From the NCBI RefSeq assembly GCF_003427025.1, contig NZ_QVAI01000004.1:124001-188000 (forward strand): 64,000 nucleotides of DNA, written 5' to 3'. Of the stretch, positions 33,674 through 43,578 are shown piece after piece. A model generated the notes under the pieces. It searched no databases, was not told the origin of the DNA, and saw nothing but the letters and a program-made list of their open reading frames with translations. Positions within the stretch are counted from its first letter, which is position 1, and each line of letters begins with the position of its first letter. The translations under genes were made by a program, and so were the position numbers. The stretch is from Jiangella endophytica (GTDB lineage: Bacteria > Actinomycetota > Actinomycetes > Jiangellales > Jiangellaceae).

Positions 33674-34183
33674 TCAGCGGGCGACCGCGTGCCGCACGAG
33701 CTCGAGCAGCCGGGCCTGCTGGTCCGACGACGTCGCCGTCAGCGCCACCCCGCGCACCAGCGCCAGCAGGTCGCCCGCCGTCAGCTCCGGCCGGACCGCC
33801 CCGGCCCGCTGCGCCGCCGTGAGCAGCCCGGACACCGTCGCCCGCACGGACGCGTACCAGTCACCGTCGGCGGCGAGGGCGAGGTCGCGGGTGTGCGCCA
33901 GTTGCGTCGCCACCGCCCGCAACCACGCGTGCAGCGCGTCGTCCGGCGCCTCCTGCTCGCGCAGCAGCTCCGCGTAATCCCGCAGCGCCGCCAGCTCGTC
34001 CGCGTAGACGGCGGCCAGCAATGCCCGGCGGGTGGGGAAGTGACGGTACAGCGTCGCGTTGCCGACCCCGGCCCGCCGTGCGACGTCGTCGAGCGGGGCG
34101 TCGGCGCCGGCCTCGGCGAACACCTTCGCCGCCGCCGTCACCAGCGCCTCGCGGTTGCGCCGTCCGTCCGCCCGCATCTCCAC
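33674..34183 (-). CDS. TetR/AcrR family transcriptional regulator
   Basis: 169 residues. N-terminal TetR helix-turn-helix: NREALVTAAAKVFAEAGADAPLDDVARRAGVGNATLYRHFPTRRALLAAVY (about 10-60). The short C-terminal ligand domain fits the SbtR-like group. ATG 34183 or the ATG two codons later may be used. A 41-bp palindrome sits 12 nt upstream and is the natural operator. No divergent partner; targets other than itself are unknown. Confidence 0.9.
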   Translation of the reverse strand: MEMRADGRRNREALVTAAAKVFAEAGADAPLDDVARRAGVGNATLYRHFPTRRALLAAVYADELAALRDYAELLREQEAPDDALHAWLRAVATQLAHTRDLALAADGDWYASVRATVSGLLTAAQRAGAVRPELTAGDLLALVRGVALTATSSDQQARLLELVRHAVAR

Positions 34184-34194
34184 CCGTCTCGTCG

Positions 34195-34235
34195 ATGTGG
34201 GGAGTTATCCGGATCTTCCGGAGAACTCCCCACAT
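34195..34235. promoter_or_regulatory. 41-bp palindrome upstream of the TetR gene (operator or terminator)
   Basis: Arms ATGTGGGGAGTTATCCGGA (34195-34213) and TCCGGAGAACTCCCCACAT (34217-34235) pair over 19 nt with one mismatch around TCT. It lies 12 nt before the TetR start, ideal for an autoregulatory operator with two overlapping half-sites. As RNA it would also form a very stable stem downstream of the amidase. No T-run follows on either strand, which favours the operator reading. Confidence 0.6.
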
Positions 34236-34266
34236 ATGGCCTCAGACGCGGATGACCCTACCGCGT

Positions 34267-34301
34267 GTCATCGATGCCACGCAGCCGATGGCATCGATGA
34301 C
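34267..34301 (-). terminator. Amidase terminator hairpin
   Basis: Perfect 13-bp arms GTCATCGATGCCA (34267-34279) and TGGCATCGATGAC (34289-34301) with a 9-nt loop, beginning one nucleotide after the amidase stop codon. Placement and stem length indicate an intrinsic terminator without a U-tract, the common actinobacterial form. Confidence 0.65.
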
Positions 34302-34302
34302 A

Positions 34303-36855
34303 TCATCCGTCGTTCTCGCGTTGCTCCGTGTCCGCGGCGAGCGGGCCGAAGAGACGCGCCCCGGTCGCCGCCGGGGTTCTCCCCGGAACCAGCGGGGAGA
34401 TCTCCGGAACGGCGTGCGGCCGAGCGTCGGGCCGGTACTCCAGCGGCGGCGCGTCGTCGGGCACCTGCTGACCCCGCGTCCGCTGCTCCAGCGCATAGCC
34501 CATGCCCAGGATCGTCGCATCGTCCCACGCGCGGCCGACCAGCTGCATCGAGATCGAGTAGCCGTGCGGGCTCGCACCCACGGGCACGACCACCGTCGGC
34601 AGCCCGACGTTCGAGGTCAGCACGCCGGTGGCGCGGTCGGCGGTGAGCTGGTTGCCGGCCGCGTCGTTGTTGTACATGTCGCTGATGAACCCGGGATACA
34701 CCACGGCGTCGACGTCGGCCGCGTCCATCCAGCCGGCGATGATCGCCTTGTAGTTCGCCCGGTAGGCCAGCCACGCGTCGACCTGCTCGGTCGTCATGCG
34801 CGGGGTGTCGCGCAACGCACGCTGGTTGTAGGGCAGCACCAGGGGCGAGGCGAGCAGCGCGTCGCCGTCGGGGTAGGGGAAGTCGTCGTGCAGCTCGATG
34901 TAGCGGGCCCAGCCCTCCTCGCTGCGGCTCCCGGACGGTGACGGCCCGCCGCTCGGCGGCGCGCCCAGCTCGACCATCGTCGCGCCGGCCGCCTTGAGGT
35001 CGGCGAAGTGCGCCCGCACGGCGGCGCCCGTCCCGTCGTCGGCGTACGAGGACACGAACGACGCGGGCAGGTACCCGATCCGCGTGCCCGACAACGCCCC
35101 TGCGTCGAGGTGCGCCGTCCAGTCCGCCGGCCGACGCGCGTCGGCCTCCACCGTCAGCGGGTCCAGCGGGTCCGTGCCGGTCGTGGCGTTGAGCAGGTGC
35201 GCGAGGTCGGTGACGGTGCGCGCGATAGGGCCGCCGTAGTCCTGCGCCCAGCTCAGCGGCATGATGCCGCGCAGGCTGGCCATGCCGTCCGTGCCGCGGA
35301 ACGTCGCCAGGCTGTTGCCGGTCGACGGCGCGTAGAGCGACACGCCGGTCTGGCTGCCCAGGGCGCCGGCCGCCATGCCGGCCGCGACGGCGACCGCGGA
35401 ACCGCCGCTGGAGCCGAACGACGTCTTCGACGGGTAGAGCGCGTTCCACACCTGGCCCCAGCCGCTCTCGCTGTAGCCGCCGGAGTTGGCGAACTCGCTC
35501 AGGTTCGCCTTGCCGATGATGACGGCGCCGGCGTCGCGCAGCCGCTCGACCTGGTAGGCGTCGGTCTCGGGCTGCCAGCCCTCCAGTGCCAGCGTGCCGC
35601 CGGTGGTCGGCATGTCGGCGGTGTCGTAGAGGTCCTTGATCGCGATCGGGATGCCCAGCAGTTCGCCGGTCGCGCCGCGTGCCCGGGCCCGGTCGGCGGC
35701 GCGGGCCTGCCGCATCGCGTCGTCGGCGACGTGGATGAACGAGTGGTAGCCGAGCGGGCCGCCGTCGTAGACCGCGATCCGGTCCAGGTAGGCGCGGGTG
35801 ATCTCGGCCGACGTCGTCACACCGGCCTCGAGGTCGCTCAGCAGCTCGTCGATCGACGCGTTGACGACGTCATAGGAGGACGTCGTGTAGGCCGGGACCT
35901 GCGGGCCCGCCGACGGCGTCGCCAGCTGCCTGGCGGACGGGCAGCGGGTGACGCCGAGCTGCGACGGGTCCCAGTTCTCCAGCGTGCAGCGCTCCAGCGT
36001 CGTCAGGCCGGTGAAGTCGGGCCGGGCCGCGAGCGCGGCCAGTTGCTCGGCGGCGGCCGCCTGGGCGCCGCCGCCGGTCGCGCCGGCCGTCACGAACCGG
36101 GCCAGCGACCGGGTCTCACGCGGCCGCACGGTGAACGAGCTGACGTAGCCCTGGAAGTTGGCCTCGTGCCCGGTCGTCGCCATCGGGGTCACGAACGGGT
36201 CGCGCTGCTGGTTGCCGGTGCGATCCAACGTGCCAGGCGCGCCGGGGGCGCCGAGCACGACGCCGACCGGCCGCTGCGCCGCGTTCGGGGTGGCGGCCAG
36301 CGTCCACGCGTCCTGCCCGTCGACGACGGCGTCACCGCTCGACGTCGCCCGGATGGCGCCCTGGTTCTGAGCGGCGCCGTAGCCCAGGGAGCCGCCGAAC
36401 GAGACCTCGACGGTGACCGCCTCGCGGCCCGTGTTGGTGAACGTGTCGAAGAACCGGGCCCAGCCGTCCGGGCCGTCGACCGTCACCTCGCGGGTGATGC
36501 GGACGTCGCCCAGCTGGACGGAGCGGGTCGGCTCGAACGTGTCGACTCCGTCGTACGTGAGGCCGAAGCCGCGCATCATCTCCCCGTTGAGCCGCGGCTC
36601 CGCCGTGCCCTCCGGCCCGTCGACGCGGACGAAGATGTTGCCGAACCCCTCGATCGGCGCGTTGCTCACTGCGCGGATGCTGCCGGTGTCCAACCCCGGT
36701 GGTGCGGCATCGTGGAGCTGCCACGTCGCGCCGTTGCCGGCCGGAACGCTGGTCACGGCGCCGGTGGGCGCCGCCGGCAGTAGGACGGCCGTCGTCAGTG
36801 CCGCGACGGCGCAGCCCGCCACGGCCGCGCGGCCTCTCGACACGCTGGTCCGCAT
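34303..36855 (-). CDS. Secreted amidase-signature enzyme with long N-terminal extension
   Basis: 850 residues from ATG 36855 (GAGAGGGG 5 nt upstream). Signal peptide (hydrophobic 10-33), then a ~290-residue beta-rich domain (40-290) unrelated to amidases, then the amidase-signature domain from about 325. Catalytic Lys407 (IAIKDLYD), cis-Ser482 (GSSGGS) and nucleophile Ser506 (TGVSLYAPS) keep the correct 24-residue serine spacing. The segment around Ser506 is unusual: most members have GGSIR. The family hydrolyses amides, often amino-acid amides or acyl-amides, here outside the cell. The N-terminal domain may bind substrate or surface. Followed directly by a terminator; upstream palindrome GGTGA-AACT-TCACC. 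Confidence 0.9.
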   Translation of the reverse strand: MRTSVSRGRAAVAGCAVAALTTAVLLPAAPTGAVTSVPAGNGATWQLHDAAPPGLDTGSIRAVSNAPIEGFGNIFVRVDGPEGTAEPRLNGEMMRGFGLTYDGVDTFEPTRSVQLGDVRITREVTVDGPDGWARFFDTFTNTGREAVTVEVSFGGSLGYGAAQNQGAIRATSSGDAVVDGQDAWTLAATPNAAQRPVGVVLGAPGAPGTLDRTGNQQRDPFVTPMATTGHEANFQGYVSSFTVRPRETRSLARFVTAGATGGGAQAAAAEQLAALAARPDFTGLTTLERCTLENWDPSQLGVTRCPSARQLATPSAGPQVPAYTTSSYDVVNASIDELLSDLEAGVTTSAEITRAYLDRIAVYDGGPLGYHSFIHVADDAMRQARAADRARARGATGELLGIPIAIKDLYDTADMPTTGGTLALEGWQPETDAYQVERLRDAGAVIIGKANLSEFANSGGYSESGWGQVWNALYPSKTSFGSSGGSAVAVAAGMAAGALGSQTGVSLYAPSTGNSLATFRGTDGMASLRGIMPLSWAQDYGGPIARTVTDLAHLLNATTGTDPLDPLTVEADARRPADWTAHLDAGALSGTRIGYLPASFVSSYADDGTGAAVRAHFADLKAAGATMVELGAPPSGGPSPSGSRSEEGWARYIELHDDFPYPDGDALLASPLVLPYNQRALRDTPRMTTEQVDAWLAYRANYKAIIAGWMDAADVDAVVYPGFISDMYNNDAAGNQLTADRATGVLTSNVGLPTVVVPVGASPHGYSISMQLVGRAWDDATILGMGYALEQRTRGQQVPDDAPPLEYRPDARPHAVPEISPLVPGRTPAATGARLFGPLAADTEQRENDG

Positions 36856-36895
36856 GTGGCCCCTCTCTGGTGGATCGATGATCACCGGTGCAAAC

Positions 36896-36909
36896 GGTGA
36901 AACTTCACC
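36896..36909 (-). promoter_or_regulatory. Small palindrome in the amidase promoter region
   Basis: GGTGA-AACT-TCACC (36896-36909) is a perfect 5-bp-arm palindrome about 40 nt upstream of the amidase start, between it and the convergently placed end of the GntR gene. A possible operator; the short arms make chance occurrence possible. Confidence 0.3.
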
Positions 36910-36962
36910 AGCCGGGCGTTGCGGACGGATTTCCGGGCGGTCGCGGGGGCGTAATGCGGGGC

Positions 36963-37664
36963 TCAGCCCGCCACGGTGAAATCGACCTTCAGGGCGTACC
37001 GCTCGGCGACGTAGCGGCTCACGGTGTGCTCGAGGGGAGCGCCGTGCTGGTCGACGATGGTCCGGGTCTCGATCAGCATCGGCGTGCCGGGGTCGACGCC
37101 CAGGGCGGCGGCGTCGGGGCCGGCGGTCCCGGCCGTCAGCACGGACGAGCCGAGCGTGGGTCGCAGCCCGAGCCGCCGCAACGCCTGGTGCAGCGAGCCG
37201 GACTCGAGGTCGGCGTCGAGCAGCGCGCCGAGCGACCCCGCGAACACGGCCCGCTCGACCGCGACCGGGACGTCGTCGGCCAGCCGCACCCGGGTGACGG
37301 CGACGACCTCGCCGCCGGGCGCCAGCGCCGCTGCCTCGTCGTCGCCGGCCGGGCGCACGCAGGCCTCCAGCAGCCGCGACCTCGGCGTCCGCCCGGCCGC
37401 GACCATCTGGTCGTGGAAGCTCAGCAGCGTCCCGACCGGCCGGACCGCCGCGGGCGCGCGCACGAAGGTGCCGCGGCCGGGGAACCGTTCCAGCCGGCCG
37501 TCGCGCTCCAGCCCGGCCAGCGCCTGGCGCACCGTCATGCGGGCCACGCCGAACTCGCGGGCCAGCTGCTGTTCGGACGGGAACGGGTCGCCGTCGGCGG
37601 CGGTGTCGACCCGGGCGCGCAGGCGCTTCTCGATGCGCTCGTACAGCGGTTGCGGAGCGGGCAT
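36963..37664 (-). CDS. GntR family regulator, HutC subfamily (UTRA domain)
   Basis: 233 residues. GntR winged helix (PLYERIEKRLRARV...FPSEQQLAREFGVARMTVRQALAGLERDGRLERFPGRGTFV, about 6-68) plus a UTRA effector domain (about 85-225, ending YRYVAERYALKVDF-like). HutC members bind GT-N-TA-N-AC; the divergent promoter contains exactly GTCTAGAC. Divergent from deoC, so it probably controls deoxyribose-phosphate use. Confidence 0.92.
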   Translation of the reverse strand: MPAPQPLYERIEKRLRARVDTAADGDPFPSEQQLAREFGVARMTVRQALAGLERDGRLERFPGRGTFVRAPAAVRPVGTLLSFHDQMVAAGRTPRSRLLEACVRPAGDDEAAALAPGGEVVAVTRVRLADDVPVAVERAVFAGSLGALLDADLESGSLHQALRRLGLRPTLGSSVLTAGTAGPDAAALGVDPGTPMLIETRTIVDQHGAPLEHTVSRYVAERYALKVDFTVAG

Positions 37665-37671
37665 ATCATCA

Positions 37672-37688
37672 GTCTAGGCTGTCTAGAC
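37672..37688. promoter_or_regulatory. GntR/HutC operator in the divergent gntR-deoC promoter
   Basis: GTCTAGAC (37681-37688) is a perfect palindrome and fits the HutC-subfamily consensus GTNTANAC. A half-copy GTCTAG lies 9 bp away (37672-37677). Placed between the start codons of the regulator and deoC, it can control both. Confidence 0.6.
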
Positions 37689-37712
37689 CGTTGCTGCTGG
37701 AAGGAGACCGCC

Positions 37713-38435
37713 GTGTCTGTCGCCTCGATCGACGCCCCGCGCTACGCCGGCCCGTTGCCGTCCGTCCGGGACGTCGCGAAACTGATCGATCACTCACTGC
37801 TGCGCCCGGAGCTGACCAGGGCCGACGTCCTGGCCGGACTGGCGACGGCGCGGGACCGCGACACCGCGTCGGTGTGCGTGCGACCGGCCGACGTCGCACT
37901 GGCGGCGGACGAGCTGCGGGGGAGCGGGGTCGCCGTCGGCACCGTCGCCGGCTTTCCGCACGGCGGCGCCACCACGGCGGCCAAGGCGTACGAGACGGCC
38001 GAGCTCGTCGCCCTCGGCGCCGGGGAGATCGACCTGGTCATCGACATCGGGCGGCTGCGCGACGGCGACCTCGCGTACGTCGAGGACCAGATCGCCGCCG
38101 TCGTGGCCGCCGCAGACGGCCGGCCGGTGAAGGTGATCCTGGAGACCTGGTACCTCACCGACGAGCAGAAGATCGCGGGCTGCGCCGCGGCCGAGCGGGC
38201 CGGCGCCGCGTACGTGAAGACGAGCACCGGGTTCGCCGCCGGCGGCGCCACGGCCGCCGACGTCGCGCTGCTGCGCCGCAGCGTGTCGCCGTCGGTGGGC
38301 GTGAAAGCGGCCGGCGGCGTGCGCACGCTGGACGCGCTCCTGGCACTACGCGACCTCGGCGCCACGCGGTTCGGCGCGACGACGACGGCGGCCGTGCTGG
38401 ACGACCTGGCGGGGCGGCGGGCCGGGCGCGGCTGA
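37713..38435 (+). CDS. deoC: Deoxyribose-phosphate aldolase
   Basis: 240 residues from GTG 37713 (GGAAGGAG 7 nt upstream). Class I aldolase: cleaves 2-deoxyribose-5-phosphate to glyceraldehyde-3-phosphate and acetaldehyde. Schiff-base Lys169 in AAYVKTSTGF; second active-site lysine in VGVKAAGGVR; LIDHSLLRPELT replaces the usual LIDHTLL. VIDIGRLRDGD has Asp where many have VINIG. Stand-alone, controlled by the divergent GntR gene; no deoA/deoB/cdd nearby. Confidence 0.95.
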   Translation: MSVASIDAPRYAGPLPSVRDVAKLIDHSLLRPELTRADVLAGLATARDRDTASVCVRPADVALAADELRGSGVAVGTVAGFPHGGATTAAKAYETAELVALGAGEIDLVIDIGRLRDGDLAYVEDQIAAVVAAADGRPVKVILETWYLTDEQKIAGCAAAERAGAAYVKTSTGFAAGGATAADVALLRRSVSPSVGVKAAGGVRTLDALLALRDLGATRFGATTTAAVLDDLAGRRAGRG

Positions 38436-38444
38436 CGGCGACCG

Positions 38445-38487
38445 GTCAGGAATCGAGAAGCGCCGCCGACCTGGTCGCACCTAGCGT
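38445..38487 (+). promoter_or_regulatory. Shared promoter-like motif, copy 1 (VOC-UvrA operon)
   Basis: GTCAGGAATCGAGAAGC (38445-38461), then exactly 20 nt, then TAGCGT (38482-38487), 7 nt before the VOC start codon. The same 17-mer, 20-nt gap and TAGCGT recur at 41313-41355 before the second VOC gene, while the 20 nt between are not conserved. The two-block form suggests an ECF-sigma promoter or activator plus -10 site. Which regulator reads it is unknown. Confidence 0.65.
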
Positions 38488-38494
38488 CACCAGC

Positions 38495-38905
38495 ATGGAC
38501 CTGTCCATCCAGGCGAGCTTCCTGCCGCACGACGACCCGGACGCCGCGCTCGCCTTCTACCGCGACGTCCTCGGCTTCGAGGTCCGTAACGACGTCGGCT
38601 ACGAGGGGATGCGCTGGATCACCGTCGGCCCGGTCGGCCAGCCCGCCACGTCGATCGTTCTGGAACCGCCGGCCGCCGATCCGGGCGTGACGTCGGAGGA
38701 GCGCCGTACCATCACGGAGATGATGGCGAAGGGCAGCTACGCCGGGATCCTGATGTCCACCCACGACCTCGACGGCGTCTTCGAGCGCCTGCGGGGGAGC
38801 GGCGCGGAGATCGTCCAGGAGCCCCTGGAGCAGCAGTGGGGCGTGCGCGACTGCGCCGTTCGCGACCCCGCCGGGAACCTCATCCGCATCAGCGAGCTGC
38901 GCTGA
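38495..38905 (+). CDS. VOC family protein (glyoxalase/bleomycin-resistance fold)
   Basis: 136 residues, paired beta-alpha-beta-beta-beta modules: FLPHDDPDAALAFYRDVLGFEVRNDV at the N-terminus, and STHDLDGVFERLRGSGAEIVQEP...CAVRDPAGNLIRISEL at the C-terminus, where Asp-Pro-x-Gly-Asn is the family signature. Possible metal-dependent enzyme or ligand-sequestering resistance protein. Followed after 31 nt by the UvrA-like ATPase, presumably one transcript; start very close to the shared promoter motif, so the message may be leaderless. Confidence 0.88.
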   Translation: MDLSIQASFLPHDDPDAALAFYRDVLGFEVRNDVGYEGMRWITVGPVGQPATSIVLEPPAADPGVTSEERRTITEMMAKGSYAGILMSTHDLDGVFERLRGSGAEIVQEPLEQQWGVRDCAVRDPAGNLIRISELR

Positions 38906-38936
38906 TGTGCACGTACGACGGACAGATGGAGACACG

Positions 38937-41309
<2,373 letters not shown>

Positions 41310-41312
41310 TCC

Positions 41313-41355
41313 GTCAGGAATCGAGAAGCCCGGCCGGCGCCGGGCGCCGTAGCGT
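41313..41355 (+). promoter_or_regulatory. Shared promoter-like motif, copy 2 (second VOC gene)
   Basis: GTCAGGAATCGAGAAGC (41313-41329), 20 nt, TAGCGT (41350-41355): identical boxes and identical spacing to 38445-38487. It starts 4 nt after the UvrA-like stop, giving the second VOC gene its own promoter rather than simple read-through. Confidence 0.65.
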
Positions 41356-41389
41356 GATGGTGTACTCACTGGAAGGCAAGGAGAACATC

Positions 41390-41779
41390 ATGTCGCTGCA
41401 GGTGAACGTGGTCATGCTCGGTGTCGAGGACATCGACCGCGCCAAGAAGTTCTACGCCGACGGCATGGGCGGCGAGCTCGAACAGGACCACCCGGGCTTC
41501 GCCCTGGTCCGTCTGGGCGGCGGCGCCACGAAGCTGGCGCTGTACCGCTGGGAGGCCGTGGCGGGCGACGCCGGCGTCGAGTCGGAGGGCTCGGGGTTCC
41601 GCCGCTTCGCGCTGCACTACATCGCCGACACGCGCCAGGAGGTCGACGACGTCATCCAGGCCGCCGTGGCCGCCGGCGCCACGGTGCTCAAGCCGGCCAA
41701 GGCCGCCGAGTGGGGCGGCTACTCCGGCACGTTCAGCGACCCTGACGGTCACCTCTGGAAGGCCGCGACCAACGCGTGA
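41390..41779 (+). CDS. VOC family protein
   Basis: 129 residues from ATG 41390, supported by AAGGAG 6 nt upstream; in-frame GTG/ATG at 41354/41357 lie on the promoter motif and are rejected. N-terminus VNVVMLGVEDIDRAKKFYADGMGGELEQD and C-terminus AEWGGYSGTFSDPDGHLWKAAT are the two VOC half-modules, with the metal-ligand-type PDGH motif. Catalysis unknown. Only distantly similar to the VOC protein at 38495, so not a recent duplicate, although both carry the same upstream motif. Confidence 0.88.
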   Translation: MSLQVNVVMLGVEDIDRAKKFYADGMGGELEQDHPGFALVRLGGGATKLALYRWEAVAGDAGVESEGSGFRRFALHYIADTRQEVDDVIQAAVAAGATVLKPAKAAEWGGYSGTFSDPDGHLWKAATNA

Positions 41780-41812
41780 ACCCTGGCGGGACGTCCCGCC
41801 CAGCATGGCCCC

Positions 41813-41848
41813 GACGGCGGGCCGCCCGAAGGTGGGCGGCCCGCCGTC
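41813..41848 (+). terminator. Strong intrinsic terminator hairpin
   Basis: Perfect 15-bp arms GACGGCGGGCCGCCC (41813-41827) and GGGCGGCCCGCCGTC (41834-41848), 6-nt loop, followed by TTGT. It closes the VOC-UvrA-VOC cassette. A smaller palindrome GGCGGGACGTCCCGCC precedes it (41785-41800). Confidence 0.85.
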
Positions 41849-41903
41849 TTGTAGCCTGATCCATTTGCCATGCGAAATTGCACGAAACGAGAAGGGACAC
41901 CTT

Positions 41904-42797
41904 TTGCGGTTCGGACGGACTCGACGACAGACCATCGCCGCCACGGCCTCCGTGTTGGGACTCGGGCTGACGCTCGCGGCCTGCGGAGACGACGGCGGCT
42001 CAGACGACGACACGATCACCATCGGCGTCATCTCGTCGTGGACGGACTACCTGTCGATGGGCTACCTCTGGAAGGACATCTTCGAGGACGAGGGCTACAC
42101 CGTCGAGATCCAGGAGCTGGCCGACAACGGGCCGCTCTACACCGGCCTCGCCGACGGCGACATCGACCTCATGCCGTCGTCGTGGCCCGAGGTCACCCAC
42201 GCGCAGTACATGGACGAGTTCGGCGACGACATCGAGGATCTCGCCACCTACTACGACGGTGCGGTCCTGACGTTCGCCGTGCCGGAGTACACCGACATCG
42301 ACTCGATCGACCAGCTCACCGGCAACGCCGAGCGCTTCGGCGGGCGCATCGTCGGCATCGAGTCGGGCGCCGGGCTCACCGAGATCACCCAGAACGACGT
42401 CATGCCGCAGTACGGCCTCGACGCCGAGTACGAGCTGATCACGTCGTCGACCGTGGCGATGCTGGCGGAGCTGTCCAACGCCATCGACGCGCAGGAGGAC
42501 ATCGTCGTCACGCTGTGGCGGCCGTTCTGGGCGAACAACGCGTTCCCGGTCAAGGACCTGGAGGACCCGCAGGGCGCCCTCGGCGAACCCGAGAGCCTGC
42601 ACGTGCTCAGCAGCAAGGACTTCAAGGAGGAGCACGCCGACCTCGCGGAGATGATCGGCAACGCCTGGCTCGACGACGAACAGTACGGCTCGCTGGAGAA
42701 CCTGGTCGTGAACGAGTACGGCGAAGGCCAGGAGGCCGAAGCCGTCGCCGAGTGGCTGGAGACGAATCCCGACTGGCTGGACACGCTGCAGGGCTGA
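41904..42797 (+). CDS. Glycine betaine/proline-type ABC substrate-binding lipoprotein (orphan)
   Basis: 297 residues from TTG 41904 (AAGGGA upstream). Signal peptide ending in lipobox LAAC, then an OpuAC/ProX-type domain: TITIGVISSWTDYLSMGYLWKDIFEDEG, LADGDIDLMPSSW, and LWRPFWANNAF. Trp residues in these positions commonly build the aromatic cage for quaternary amines. Expected to bind glycine betaine, choline or a related compound at the outer membrane face. No permease or ATPase gene is adjacent, so it works with a transporter encoded elsewhere or as a sensor component. Confidence 0.87.
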   Translation: MRFGRTRRQTIAATASVLGLGLTLAACGDDGGSDDDTITIGVISSWTDYLSMGYLWKDIFEDEGYTVEIQELADNGPLYTGLADGDIDLMPSSWPEVTHAQYMDEFGDDIEDLATYYDGAVLTFAVPEYTDIDSIDQLTGNAERFGGRIVGIESGAGLTEITQNDVMPQYGLDAEYELITSSTVAMLAELSNAIDAQEDIVVTLWRPFWANNAFPVKDLEDPQGALGEPESLHVLSSKDFKEEHADLAEMIGNAWLDDEQYGSLENLVVNEYGEGQEAEAVAEWLETNPDWLDTLQG

Positions 42798-42805
42798 CGT
42801 CGTCG

Positions 42806-42836
42806 CCGTGCGGGCCGGGTGCTCCGGCCCGCACGG
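42806..42836 (+). terminator. Intrinsic terminator after the binding-protein gene
   Basis: Perfect 13-bp arms CCGTGCGGGCCGG (42806-42818) and CCGGCCCGCACGG (42824-42836) around a 5-nt loop, 9 nt after the stop codon. No T-run. Confidence 0.8.
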
Positions 42837-42869
42837 AACCGCAGGTCCAGGCCCGATCGCGTAACGCCG

Positions 42870-42883
42870 ATAATGCACATTAT
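42870..42883. promoter_or_regulatory. A+T-rich palindrome in a convergent gap
   Basis: ATAATG-CA-CATTAT (42870-42883), with TTGACA (minus strand) directly adjoining, stands out in a 72% G+C region. It looks like an operator or promoter element, yet it sits between two convergent gene ends with no start codon in range. Could serve an unannotated small RNA or be a remnant. Confidence 0.35.
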
Positions 42884-42963
42884 GTCAAGTAGTGGAGATG
42901 GGGAGCGCCGGAAGAGGTTCGTGTCGGACGCTCCCCTTCGACCGGACCGTTGTGCGTCGTGGG

Positions 42964-43578
42964 TCAGCGGGCGTCGCCGGGCCAGTCAGATGAGCACCTC
43001 GACCCGATGCAGATCGTCACCTTCATGCGCGACTCCAGTCTGTAGATCCGGCCGCCTTCGGTGTACGTGATCTCCACGCCGTCGATGGTCGACGCGCCCG
43101 GGCGGCCGGGTCGCAGCCCGACGACCAGGTCGTGGCCGCCGCCGGGCGGGACGACCGCCCCCACCGCGTCGACCCGCTGCCGCCAGGTGAGCGCATAGTC
43201 GGCCCAGTGCTCGTCGTTCGTCTCTGGCGGATACGGGCCACCGATCGGGAACCGCCCCGGCACCACATGCGCCGCCTCCAGCGTGAGTCCGTCGGAGTTC
43301 AGCAGCCCCACGTGAGTGATCGTGACGGCCCGAGATCCGTCGTTCGGCAGCACGTAGCTGATGGTCACCGGGCCACCGTCCCGGGATCGCTGTCCGACCT
43401 CGGTGGTGAGCCCGGCCAGCGGGCCGTCCTCGACAACGCCGGCGGCGCAGAGGGCCGCCACCGCCACGACGGCCGTCAGTGTGGCCCTCCGAGCCCACCG
43501 GCGCGCTGCGTTCTCCGTACTCAGGTCGGGTTCCAGCCGGGACAGGTGCGCACATCCGTCACCAGCATGATGTCCCAC
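42964..43578 (-). CDS. Secreted/membrane-anchored hypothetical protein (paralogue B)
   Basis: Not recognised. About 204 residues if GTG 43578 is used; no other ATG/GTG/TTG precedes the hydrophobic segment in frame, and this start overlaps the upstream gene by 58 nt, so the true start is uncertain. A short hydrophobic helix (ATLTAVVAVAALCAAGVV) follows a basic WARRA stretch; the rest is beta-rich with VTISYVLPNDGSRAVTITHVG and VEITYTEGGRIYRLESRMKV, and ends with two cysteines. Same architecture as the frameshifted gene upstream, a tandem duplication. Probably an Ig-like extracytoplasmic domain. Confidence 0.6.
   Translation of the reverse strand: MGHHAGDGCAHLSRLEPDLSTENAARRWARRATLTAVVAVAALCAAGVVEDGPLAGLTTEVGQRSRDGGPVTISYVLPNDGSRAVTITHVGLLNSDGLTLEAAHVVPGRFPIGGPYPPETNDEHWADYALTWRQRVDAVGAVVPPGGGHDLVVGLRPGRPGASTIDGVEITYTEGGRIYRLESRMKVTICIGSRCSSDWPGDAR

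Noticed and set aside
38449-38487. Classical ECF promoter assignment GGAAT...CGT for the VOC motif
   Set aside because: The gap between GGAATC and TAGCGT is about 27 nt, too long for a usual -35/-10 pair, so the exact promoter elements are left open.
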